Source of the DNA: DATGFB01 sp032160545
Lineage (GTDB): Bacteria > Actinomycetota > Actinomycetes > Mycobacteriales > Jatrophihabitantaceae
NCBI GenBank assembly: GCA_032160545.1
Contig: JAVHVN010000099.1
Span: forward strand, 1 to 7,210
Direction: 5' to 3'
Length of the DNA stretch: 7,210 bases
The notes beneath the pieces are model-generated. The model did not search any database. It worked only from the letters and a program-made list of their open reading frames with translations, and was not told where the DNA came from. Below, one piece after another: positions 1-6,698 of the stretch (its first letter is position 1; the number at the start of each line of letters is the position of its first letter). The position numbers and the translations under genes are program-made.

Positions 1-1150
1 CACCGTGGCTGACGCCCACCTTGGCGATGACCGTCACGCCGATCTGGCTCGCGACGACGTAGCCGAGGACCCACACGGCCAGCGAGCCGACCTCGCGCAT
101 GCGGCCGATCTCGTTCGGACGCGCGCGGAAGCGCCACTCCCACTGGAAGCCGGTTCGGCGGAGGGAGGGGACGAGCACCAGCGCCTGTGCCGCGATGCCG
201 AGGGTGGTGCCGACGCCGAGCACGACGACCTGCGGAGTCGTCATCGATGATGGAGTGAGCGTGGCTGGCCCGGGCAGCGCCCAGAACAGCGCGATCGTGA
301 CGATCATGACGACGTTGTTCAGGACGGGGGACCAGGCTCCCGGGCCGTAGCTGTGCCGCACGTTCAGGACCGCCATGAACATGGCACCGAGCCCGTAGAA
401 GAAGATCTCTGGCAGCAGCAGGGTCGCGAAGAGGCTGGTGAGCCCCCGCTGCGAGCTGTCGGAGGCGAACGCGGTGGCGAGCAGGGGCGCGCAGAGCACC
501 GCCAGCAGCGTCATCGCCCCGAGAGCGGCGGTGGCGATCGACAGCAGCCGCTGCGTGTAGGCGACGCCGTCGTCCGAGTCCTCCTCCTGGGCGTGGACGA
601 GCAGCGGGACCAGCACGCTGGACAGCACGCCGCCGAGCAGCAACTCGTAGACCATGTTCGGGAAGTTGTTCGCGACGTTGTAGGCATCACCCACCGCGCC
701 GACGCCGAGCGCGGCGACGAGCAGGCTGCTGCGCAAGAAGCCGGTGACTCGGCTGACCAGGCTGCCGACGGCCATCACCCGGCTGTTGGCCAGCAGCCCG
801 CGGTTGGCGGCGGTCGCGGCGACGGGCCCCGCGGGCTCGGCGACGGGCCGTGCGGACTCGACCGGCGCCGGCCCCGGCCGGTCGGCCGCGCCGGTGGCCG
901 GTTCCTCGGCAAGGCCGGTGGGTGCGGCGACCCGCGACCGTTCGGTCGCCGTGCTGCGCCGCAGCCGCCGGGGACCGACGTACGTCGGCACGCTCCACTG
1001 CGGCTCGTCGAGAGGCTCCGGCTCGTCCCAGTCGAGCAGCAGGACCTGCGAGATCGGATCGGCCTCGGTGAACATGCGCGGCTGCTGGATGGGCGCGCCG
1101 CCCTGGTAGAGCGCGGGCGCGCTCCAGCCGTCCTCGGGCGGCGCCGTCAC
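1..1150 (-). CDS. murJ: Lipid II flippase MurJ (MviN family), N-terminal 383 residues, truncated by window edge
   Basis: MurJ moves the peptidoglycan precursor lipid II across the cytoplasmic membrane. The frame opens at GTG 1150-1148 and is still open at base 1, so the C-terminal part is missing. Residues about 1-116 are hydrophilic, first acidic and Trp-containing, then rich in Pro, Ala and Arg. The membrane core starts near residue 117 and carries the family signature SRVTGFLR (131-140 region), followed by GAVGDAYNVANNFPN (151-165). Hydrophobic segments lie near 122-145, 168-186, 203-228, 236-262, 275-294, 306-330 and 355-378. By alignment from memory with E. coli MurJ, R134, R140 and D155 match R18, R24 and D39, while the E. 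coli R52 position is Tyr168. The start overlaps the DUF6049 stop as GTGA, with GGAG 5 bases upstream. A shorter start at Met26 is possible. The family call is firm; the exact start is less so. Confidence 0.95.
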   Translation of the reverse strand, partial: MTAPPEDGWSAPALYQGGAPIQQPRMFTEADPISQVLLLDWDEPEPLDEPQWSVPTYVGPRRLRRSTATERSRVAAPTGLAEEPATGAADRPGPAPVESARPVAEPAGPVAATAANRGLLANSRVMAVGSLVSRVTGFLRSSLLVAALGVGAVGDAYNVANNFPNMVYELLLGGVLSSVLVPLLVHAQEEDSDDGVAYTQRLLSIATAALGAMTLLAVLCAPLLATAFASDSSQRGLTSLFATLLLPEIFFYGLGAMFMAVLNVRHSYGPGAWSPVLNNVVMIVTIALFWALPGPATLTPSSMTTPQVVVLGVGTTLGIAAQALVLVPSLRRTGFQWEWRFRARPNEIGRMREVGSLAVWVLGYVVASQIGVTVIAKVGVSHG

Positions 1151-3318
1151 ACCAGCTCCGGGACGCGGTGCTGCTCGGGTGTGCGCACGCGGCGGTGCAG
1201 CCGCCGCACCGCGCGCACCAGCAGGGCGAGCACCAGCACCGCAGCAGCGGCGACGGTGATGACGACACCGATGGCCCCGAGCGCTGTGCTGCGCACCGAG
1301 AGCAGGACCGGTGTGCCGATCGGCTCGTCACTGGGCGTGAGCAGCACCGCCTGGACCTCGAAGCGCCCGGTGCGCTCGACCTGGGTGGGGATGTGCAGGG
1401 TGACCTTGGTGTTCGGTGCGACCTGCTGCTTGCCGACGTCGTGGGTCGTGAAGCCCGGCAGCCCGTTGACGGACGTGACCTGGACCCGGACCGTGACCGG
1501 CACGTCGAGGGCGTTCTCGATCGTCAGCGGCAAGGGCGAGTTGTTGGACGCGAGCGTGTAGGTGCCGCTGCTCGGCTTGATGATGCGCACGCCCGACTCG
1601 AGCGTGGTGATGCGCTTGCTGACGGCTTCGGCGAACGCATCCCCCGCGTGCGGGTCGAGGCGCCATTCGCTGGACTCGGCGCGCTGGATCGCGGCGGGCA
1701 GCGAGCCGAGCAGCAGGTCCGCGTCGGTGGCGGACAGCATGGTCTGCAGAGCGGGCACGACGCGAGAGATGTCCTGCGCGGCCGAGATGGTGACCGGCGA
1801 CAGGCCGCCGGCGCGGGCGTCCGGTGCAACGAGCTGGCCGTGCTCGGACGGGACGATCTGCTGGGCGGCCGCGGGGGCGGTGAGGCCGGTCGACCAGAAG
1901 GCGTGCGCGGTACCGAGGATCGCGTCGGTGGCGACGTTGGGCTCGGGGTCGACCAGGCGCGGCGCCACGATCGGGAGGTACCCGCCGCCGGTGGGGTTCT
2001 GGATCGTCCGGATGGCAACCTCCGCGACGAGTTGAGGAAGTTGCGCGTACCCCCCGCCGCCCACCGAGAGCACTGGCCCGACGAAACGCTGCACCGTTGA
2101 CGACGTGACGAGCGCAGTCAGCGGGCCGGCGCCGGTCTGCAGCGATGCCAGGCCGTTGGGCGGTGGCGTCGTCTGGGTCAGCGGCAGGGCCTGGTCGTTG
2201 AGCACGACGGAGGTCGCTCCCTGGCGTACCAGCGCATCGAGAGTGGAGGCGCTCGCGGCCTCGCCGACCGGCCACGCGACGTCGTCACCGGCAGTGATTC
2301 CGCCCAGCGCGCCGGTGACCCGGCGCTGAGCGTCGGCACCGAGGTCCTTCGTCCAGGTGAGGCCGTTGCTGGTCAACGACTGGACGTCGGGATCGGCGAA
2401 CGCGGTCATGCTGAGGTGCACGTTCGGCGCGGCCAGCGCGGCGCGGAAGCGAGCCAGCCAGTCCCGAGCCGCCGCCGTTCCCACCCCGCGGGTGCTCTTA
2501 CCCACGGTGCCCACCTGGTAGTCACCGCTGCTCATCACGGCGAGTTCGTCGATGAGCTCGGGATCGGTGACGACCGTGATCGGCACCTTGCCGGCGACGT
2601 TGGTGAGCACCTGGAGCACTCGATCGAGGCGGCCACCGCTGATCGACGACGCGAGGTCGTCGTCGGTGAACACGGTGTCGCCGACGATCCGGTGCGGCCG
2701 GTCGAGCACGGGCCAGATCCAGCTCACCGCCACCGGCTGCATCTTGTCGGGCTGCGAGAACGACGGGATGAACGTCTGCGTCGAGCCCACCACGACGTCG
2801 TCGCCCAAGGGACCGGTGGCGTGCACGGCGAAGTAGAGCGGGTAGATCGCGTTGTGGCACAGGCAGATGCCGGCATCGCGGGGGATGTCGGTGTCGGTGC
2901 GGAATACCACCTCGGTATGTCCGCGCGGTCCGAGCGAGGCTGTCACCGGCTTGTGGTCGGCCGTCTCGATGTCGCTCGACAGGCTTGGGTCCGGCGGCTG
3001 GGGGTGTGCGATCGCATTGTCGAGCGCGGTCTGGCTGTCGATCGGGGTCGCGCGGGCGGCGCGCACGGTCACGTCGGTCAGGGACTGGTCGGTGGTGTTC
3101 GTCATGTCGAGGACGACGGTGAGGCTCTGCGGTTTGCTGCTCGGGCTCGGTGTCGACGGCGTCACCTTCACGGCGGACACCGCCACGCTGTGGTCGGTGA
3201 GCGGTGCCGTTGCCGTTGCCGAGGCGGTGGCCGGTGCCACGAGCCCCGCGCAGAAGACCAGGGCGGCCGCGGCGCACCAGCGAGCGAGCCGGCTGGAGCG
3301 AGCATTCGGGCGGATCAC
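1147..3318 (-). CDS. DUF6049 family secreted, C-terminally membrane-anchored protein (Rv3909-like)
   Basis: A 723-residue protein of unknown biochemical role. An Arg-rich N-terminus, a hydrophobic stretch near residues 13-29 and an Ala-rich end around 30-38 form a Sec signal peptide. Near the C-terminus one membrane helix (about 680-702) is followed by an Arg-rich cytoplasmic tail, so almost the whole protein should lie outside the cell. Residues 45-190 and 575-675 look like beta-rich, Ig-like domains. The part around 195-415 has motifs such as SWIWPVLDRPHR, AFADPDV and VAWP, typical of this family and reminiscent of a deacetylase or glycosidase barrel; no catalytic set can be proved. Position between the NUDIX gene and murJ equals Rv3909 of M. 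tuberculosis and suggests a role linked to cell-wall assembly (inference). Start GTG 3318 overlaps the NUDIX stop by 4 bases; there is no clear Shine-Dalgarno, so coupling is likely. A CxC pair (C152, C154) is unusual. Confidence 0.88.
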   Translation of the reverse strand: MIRPNARSSRLARWCAAAALVFCAGLVAPATASATATAPLTDHSVAVSAVKVTPSTPSPSSKPQSLTVVLDMTNTTDQSLTDVTVRAARATPIDSQTALDNAIAHPQPPDPSLSSDIETADHKPVTASLGPRGHTEVVFRTDTDIPRDAGICLCHNAIYPLYFAVHATGPLGDDVVVGSTQTFIPSFSQPDKMQPVAVSWIWPVLDRPHRIVGDTVFTDDDLASSISGGRLDRVLQVLTNVAGKVPITVVTDPELIDELAVMSSGDYQVGTVGKSTRGVGTAAARDWLARFRAALAAPNVHLSMTAFADPDVQSLTSNGLTWTKDLGADAQRRVTGALGGITAGDDVAWPVGEAASASTLDALVRQGATSVVLNDQALPLTQTTPPPNGLASLQTGAGPLTALVTSSTVQRFVGPVLSVGGGGYAQLPQLVAEVAIRTIQNPTGGGYLPIVAPRLVDPEPNVATDAILGTAHAFWSTGLTAPAAAQQIVPSEHGQLVAPDARAGGLSPVTISAAQDISRVVPALQTMLSATDADLLLGSLPAAIQRAESSEWRLDPHAGDAFAEAVSKRITTLESGVRIIKPSSGTYTLASNNSPLPLTIENALDVPVTVRVQVTSVNGLPGFTTHDVGKQQVAPNTKVTLHIPTQVERTGRFEVQAVLLTPSDEPIGTPVLLSVRSTALGAIGVVITVAAAAVLVLALLVRAVRRLHRRVRTPEQHRVPELV
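1156..1159 (-). promoter_or_regulatory. Shine-Dalgarno-like GGAG for murJ
   Basis: On the minus strand GGAG ends 5 bases before GTG 1150, inside the last codons of the DUF6049 gene. It supports the GTG start that overlaps the upstream stop codon. In such GC-rich sequence a GGAG can occur by chance, so the overlap itself is the stronger argument. Confidence 0.5.
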
Positions 3319-3848
3319 GCGGTGTCCGCGAGCAGCCGCCCCGCGGTGTCGACGAGGCCCCGCTCGTCGGGATAGGCCAGCTGTGCCCGGATCTCGGGCA
3401 GCGGCACCCAGGCGACCGCGGTGACCTCGAGGTCGGCATCGGAGAGTTCGCCGCCGGTAGCGCGCATCAGGTAGTGGGTGACGGTCTTGTGGATGCGGCG
3501 CCCCTCGGCGACGAACCAGAAGTCGATCGTCCCCAGCTCGGCGAGGATCTCGCCGCTGATCCCGGTCTCCTCGGCAACCTCGCGCACGGCCGCCTGCTGG
3601 GTCGTCTCACCGGCCTCGATATGGCCCTTGGGCAGCGACCAGAGCAGCCGGCCGAGACGGTCGGTGCGCGCGATGAGAGCGCCGCGGGGGATGTCGCCGT
3701 CGAGGTCGAGCACCAGGCCACCGGCGCTGAACTCGTCGACGCGGCGCAGGAACCGGCGCTTGCCGCCCTTGCGGGAGCTACCGCCCTTTCGGGACGATCC
3801 GCCCGATCTGCCCCCGCCTGCTGCGGCGTCGGGCGGTCCCTGGGACAT
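3315..3848 (-). CDS. NUDIX hydrolase (MutT4/Rv3908-like)
   Basis: NUDIX enzymes split nucleoside diphosphates linked to another group, with divalent metal. The 177-residue product has a complete Nudix box at residues 75-97: G75, E81, R89, E90, E93, E94 and G96 all fit GX5EX7REUXEEXGU. The preceding strands (FSAGGLVLDLDG, then LIARTDRLGRLLWSLPKGH) and the following region (IDFWFVAEGRRIHKTVTHY) are typical of the fold. Residues 1-38 form a Gly/Ser/Arg/Lys-rich basic tail with a tandem GGSSRK repeat. ATG 3848 was preferred over farther upstream in-frame starts because homology begins after it and the longer versions run into the divergent tRNA nucleotidyltransferase gene. First gene of the operon with the DUF6049 gene and murJ. 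Substrate cannot be read from the sequence; mycobacterial MutT4 is the closest contextual match. Confidence 0.93.
   Translation of the reverse strand: MSQGPPDAAAGGGRSGGSSRKGGSSRKGGKRRFLRRVDEFSAGGLVLDLDGDIPRGALIARTDRLGRLLWSLPKGHIEAGETTQQAAVREVAEETGISGEILAELGTIDFWFVAEGRRIHKTVTHYLMRATGGELSDADLEVTAVAWVPLPEIRAQLAYPDERGLVDTAGRLLADTA
3768..3803 (-). repeat. Tandem 18-base repeat encoding GGSSRK twice
   Basis: Residues 16-21 and 22-27 of the NUDIX protein are both GGSSRK, followed by GGKRR. The two DNA copies differ at several positions, including TCG against AGC for the first serine, so the protein repeat is exact while the DNA has drifted. It forms a basic, flexible tail before the catalytic fold. 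Confidence 0.7.
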
Positions 3849-3854
3849 GGCCCG

Positions 3855-3860
3855 ATGGTA
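3855..3860 (-). promoter_or_regulatory. Putative -10 element (TACCAT) for the NUDIX-DUF6049-murJ operon
   Basis: On the minus strand TACCAT is followed by six bases and then ATG 3848. This spacing places the transcription start at or next to the A of the ATG, the arrangement of leaderless actinobacterial mRNAs with a TANNNT -10. It fits the lack of any Shine-Dalgarno before this ATG. No convincing -35 hexamer is visible. Confidence 0.45.
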
Positions 3861-3873
3861 ACCGGCGGGTCGG

Positions 3874-3879
3874 TATCGT
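3874..3879 (+). promoter_or_regulatory. Possible -10 element (TATCGT) for the tRNA nucleotidyltransferase gene
   Basis: TATCGT fits a TANNNT -10 on the plus strand, but it overlaps the first possible start codon GTG 3878. If it is used, transcription would begin near 3886 and translation would have to begin downstream, for example at GTG 3932. No clear -35 is seen. Confidence 0.25.
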
Positions 3880-5335
3880 GGCCGCCCGTGACACCGACCG
3901 CGCTTCCCGTCATGCCAGGCTCGCGAGCCCGGTGACCACATCGCCCGCCGACCTCGTCCCCATCCCGCCCGAGGCCGCCGCGCTCGGCGCCGCCTTCGCC
4001 GCCGCGGGCCACGAACTGCACCTGGTCGGCGGGACCGTCCGCGATGCGCTGATGCGGCGCCCCGACACCGATCTCGACTTCGCCACCGACGCCCGCCCCG
4101 ACGAGATTCTGGCGCTCGCCGCGAGTCTGGGAGCACCCACCTGGACGACCGGCATCGAGTTCGGCACGGTGGGGGTGCAGCTGGGCGGCCGGCTCTGCGA
4201 GATCACGACCTTCCGTGCTGACCGGTACGACCGGGTTTCCCGCAACCCGGCGGTGGCGTTCGGGGACTCCCTGGAGGCCGACCTGCGACGCCGCGACTTC
4301 ACGATGAACGCGATGGCGCTGTCGATCACCGGTGAGCCCACCTTCACCGACCCCTTCGGCGGCCTCGCCGACCTCGCCCGCGGGCTGTTGCGCACCCCGG
4401 CGCCGCCAGAGGAGTCGTTCGCCGACGACCCCCTGCGCATGCTGCGCGCCGTGCGCTTCGTCTCGACGCTCGGGGTGACCGTCGCCGACGACGCCCTCGC
4501 CGCGATGACCGCGATGGCGGGCGAGCTGGCCAGGATCACCCCCGAGCGCGTGCAGGCGGAGCTGACCAAGCTCCTTCTCGGCGCCGCTCCGCGGCCGGCG
4601 CTCGAGTTGCTCGCCGGCACCGGGCTCGCCGACGCCGTCCTGCCCGAACTGCCGGCGCTGCAGATGGCGGCCGACGAGCACGGCCAACACAAGGACGTCT
4701 ATGCGCACACCCTGCAGGTGCTCGAGCAGGCCATCGATCTCGAGGACGACGGGCCTGACCTGACCCTGCGGTGGGCGGCGCTGCTGCACGACATCGGCAA
4801 GCCCGCGACGCGCGAGATCGCCCCGGGGGGCCGGGTCAGCTTCCATCACCACGAGGTCGTCGGCGCCCGCCTGGCCCGCCGCCGGCTCAAGGAACTGCGA
4901 TACAGCAAGCAGCTAATCGACGACGTCGGGCAGCTGGTGTTCCTGCACCTGCGCTTCTACGGCTATCGCGAGGGCGAATGGACTGACGCCGCCGTCCGCC
5001 GCTACGTCGTCGACGCCGGGCCGTTGCTGCCCAGACTGCACAAGCTGGTGCGCTCGGACTGCACGACGCGCAACAAGCGCAAGGCCGCCGCGCTCTCCGC
5101 CGCGTACGACGAACTGGTACGGCGTATCGCCGAACTGAGGGAACGCGAGGAGCTCGCGGCGATCCGGCCGGATCTCGACGGCAACGAGATCATGCGGCTG
5201 CTGGACGTCCCCCCGGGGCCGGTCGTCGGGAAGGCCTACCAGCACCTGCTGGCGCTGCGGATGGAGCACGGCCCACTCGGGCACGACCGGGCGGTCGAGG
5301 AACTCACCCGGTGGTACCGGCAGCAACAATCCTGA
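3878..5335 (+). CDS. cca: CCA-adding tRNA nucleotidyltransferase with HD domain
   Basis: Adds or repairs the 3'-terminal CCA of tRNAs from CTP and ATP in the cytoplasm. The 485-residue product shows the class II polymerase-beta-like head: LVGGTVRD (49-56) with metal-binding D65 and D67 in DTDLDF, then RRDFTMNAMA (138-147), DPFGG (158-162), DDPLRMLRAVRF (183-194) and TPERVQAEL (221-229). An HD phosphohydrolase domain follows: H277, HD at 304-305 (LLHDIGK) and a His cluster at 323-325. Length and HD domain match the actinobacterial type, called pcnA in mycobacteria. Poly(A) polymerase is a related alternative, but this is usually the only such gene in these genomes. Start GTG 3878 gives the longest form; GTG 3932 (467 residues) is a serious alternative because homology begins after it and it leaves more room for a promoter. 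Divergent from the NUDIX gene. The 3' end overlaps the MFS gene on the other strand by 32 bases. Confidence 0.95.
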   Translation: MAARDTDRASRHARLASPVTTSPADLVPIPPEAAALGAAFAAAGHELHLVGGTVRDALMRRPDTDLDFATDARPDEILALAASLGAPTWTTGIEFGTVGVQLGGRLCEITTFRADRYDRVSRNPAVAFGDSLEADLRRRDFTMNAMALSITGEPTFTDPFGGLADLARGLLRTPAPPEESFADDPLRMLRAVRFVSTLGVTVADDALAAMTAMAGELARITPERVQAELTKLLLGAAPRPALELLAGTGLADAVLPELPALQMAADEHGQHKDVYAHTLQVLEQAIDLEDDGPDLTLRWAALLHDIGKPATREIAPGGRVSFHHHEVVGARLARRRLKELRYSKQLIDDVGQLVFLHLRFYGYREGEWTDAAVRRYVVDAGPLLPRLHKLVRSDCTTRNKRKAAALSAAYDELVRRIAELREREELAAIRPDLDGNEIMRLLDVPPGPVVGKAYQHLLALRMEHGPLGHDRAVEELTRWYRQQQS

Positions 5336-6620
5336 CCGGCGCCCAGCGCAGGTAGCCCGCCGCTGTGACCAGGTACGCGGCCGCGATGACCACGACGCTC
5401 GCGGGCGCGTGCCCGTCCTCGGGCAGGACGACGGCCGTGAGCACCGCGGCGGCGACCAGCGTGACGTTGAACAGCGTGTCGTAGAAGGCGAAAACCCGGC
5501 CGCGGTACAGGTCTTCGATGTCGCGTTGCACCAGGGTGTCGACGCAGATCTTGATGCCCTGCGCGATGAAGCCGAGCAGGACCGCCGCAGCCACCATCGC
5601 CGGCAGCGTGTACTGCAGGCCCAGCGCCAGCTGAGCCACCGCCGCCCCCACGAGCAACGCTGCCGGCCACCGGACGTACCCGAGCCGGCGGGTCGCAGCC
5701 GGCGTCACCGCCGCGGCGAGGCCGCCGCCCAGCGCAGCGGCGGCGACCACCTGGGCCAGCCCGCCGAGCCCGGCACGCAGGATGCCGTCGTCGGAGAAGT
5801 AGTTGCGGTAGAGCAGGATCGTGCACACGGTCGTGACGCCGTAGCTCAACCGGTGCACGCCGATGGCGATCAATGCAGCCAGAGTGGTCGGCCGGGCGCG
5901 GACGTGCCGGGCCCCGTCGACGAGACCGTGCGCAACGTCGGAGACCGTTTCGCGGCGCGAGCGCTCGACGTCGTCAGGCCCCAGCTCGTCCGCGCCGAAC
6001 GCGCGTGCCGCGAGAGCGGCGACGAGATAGAGCAGTGCGGCGACCACGGCGACGGTGGCGTAGGCCGCATTGCCGTCGCCGACGAGCACCCGCGCGCCGA
6101 CGGCAGCCGCGCCACCCGCGGTCGTCGCCACCGCACCGGCTGTCGTCGACAGCGCGTTCGTGGTGACCAGGTCGTCGACGTCGACCAGGTGCGGGAGCGA
6201 CGCACTCAATGCCGACAGGAAGAACCGGCTCGCGGACACGACCACCAGGGCGGTGGCGTAGAACAGCAGCCCCTCGACTCCCGCGGCGACCTCGGCCGCG
6301 ACGATCAGCACGACCAGGGCCCGCACCAGGCTGGCGCCCACGAGGACCCGCTGCCGCCGCCAGCGGTCGAGCAGAACGCCTGCGAACGGGCCGACCAGCG
6401 AGTACGGGATGAGGACGATCGCGAACCCGGCGGCCACGTCGGCGGCGTGGGCCTGGTGCTCGGGGTTGAAGAGCACTGCCCCGGCCAGGCTGGCCTGGAA
6501 GACACCGTCGGTGAACTGCGCGATGAGGCGGGTGACGAACAGCCGGCGGAACCCGGGCTGCGCCAGTGCGGCGCGCAGGTGGCGCTGCCGCGCCAAGGGT
6601 GGGTTCTGGGGCCGCGCCAT
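5304..6620 (-). CDS. MFS transporter (Rv0037c-like)
   Basis: A 438-residue, strongly hydrophobic protein of usual MFS length (about 12 helices expected). Helix 1 begins near residue 25 (FVTRLIAQFTDGVFQASLAG). The MFS loop 2-3 motif is clear at 81-91, GVLLDRWRRQR, with G81, D85, R86 and R89. A hydrophilic central loop lies about 208-245, between the two six-helix halves. In the second half QRDIEDLYRGRVFAFYDTLFN (365-385) resembles the corresponding motif of putative drug or siderophore exporters of the MFS_3 kind. Substrate cannot be predicted. ATG 6620 fits the start of homology and has a -10-like hexamer directly upstream. The gene converges on the tRNA nucleotidyltransferase gene and its stop lies inside it; it diverges from the YqgE gene. 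The pairing with YqgE mirrors Rv0037c-Rv0038 of M. tuberculosis. Confidence 0.9.
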   Translation of the reverse strand: MARPQNPPLARQRHLRAALAQPGFRRLFVTRLIAQFTDGVFQASLAGAVLFNPEHQAHAADVAAGFAIVLIPYSLVGPFAGVLLDRWRRQRVLVGASLVRALVVLIVAAEVAAGVEGLLFYATALVVVSASRFFLSALSASLPHLVDVDDLVTTNALSTTAGAVATTAGGAAAVGARVLVGDGNAAYATVAVVAALLYLVAALAARAFGADELGPDDVERSRRETVSDVAHGLVDGARHVRARPTTLAALIAIGVHRLSYGVTTVCTILLYRNYFSDDGILRAGLGGLAQVVAAAALGGGLAAAVTPAATRRLGYVRWPAALLVGAAVAQLALGLQYTLPAMVAAAVLLGFIAQGIKICVDTLVQRDIEDLYRGRVFAFYDTLFNVTLVAAAVLTAVVLPEDGHAPASVVVIAAAYLVTAAGYLRWAPVRIVAAGTTG

Positions 6621-6627
6621 GGCCGCG

Positions 6628-6633
6628 ACGGTA
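6628..6633 (-). promoter_or_regulatory. Putative -10 element (TACCGT) for the MFS gene
   Basis: Reading the minus strand, TACCGT is followed by seven bases and ATG 6620, which places transcription start at the start codon. The absence of a Shine-Dalgarno agrees with a leaderless mRNA. No good -35 hexamer is present at 16-18 bases upstream. Confidence 0.45.
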
Positions 6634-6667
6634 GTCGGCGCCGCCTGGCCCCGCGGGACCCGATGGT

Positions 6668-6679
6668 GCCCGGCCGGGC
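6668..6679. repeat. 12-base perfect palindrome in the divergent intergenic region
   Basis: GCCCGGCCGGGC reads the same on both strands and lies between the MFS and YqgE starts, just upstream of the presumed YqgE -10. It could be an operator, but short GC-only palindromes are frequent in DNA of this composition. If YqgE starts at ATG 6663, the palindrome is coding. Confidence 0.3.
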
Positions 6680-6686
6680 TTCACGA

Positions 6687-6692
6687 CAAGAT
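6687..6692 (+). promoter_or_regulatory. Weak -10-like element (CAAGAT) upstream of the YqgE gene
   Basis: CAAGAT is followed by six bases and GTG 6699, again the spacing of a leaderless start. It keeps the most conserved -10 bases (A at position 2, T at position 6) but lacks the first T. No -35 was recognised. Confidence 0.25.
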
Positions 6693-6698
6693 GAGCGG

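Noticed and set aside
823..900. Dense GC palindromes that could look like hairpins or a regulatory element
   Set aside because: They fall in the Pro/Ala-rich linker of MurJ, where codon composition alone produces such self-complementary runs.
353..1561. 402-residue open frame on the plus strand opposite murJ and the DUF6049 gene
   Set aside because: Its composition is Arg, Gly, Gln and Ala without motifs, it spans the junction of two well-supported genes, and such antisense frames are expected where third codon positions are nearly all G or C.
3315..4136. A longer, 273-residue version of the NUDIX protein
   Set aside because: The extra N-terminus is Arg- and Gly-rich with no homology and lies within the divergent tRNA nucleotidyltransferase gene; ATG 3848 with the upstream TACCAT is the better start.
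3467..4852. 461-residue open frame on the minus strand opposite the tRNA nucleotidyltransferase
   Set aside because: It runs across the start regions of two divergent genes with clear family motifs and has no recognisable domain of its own.
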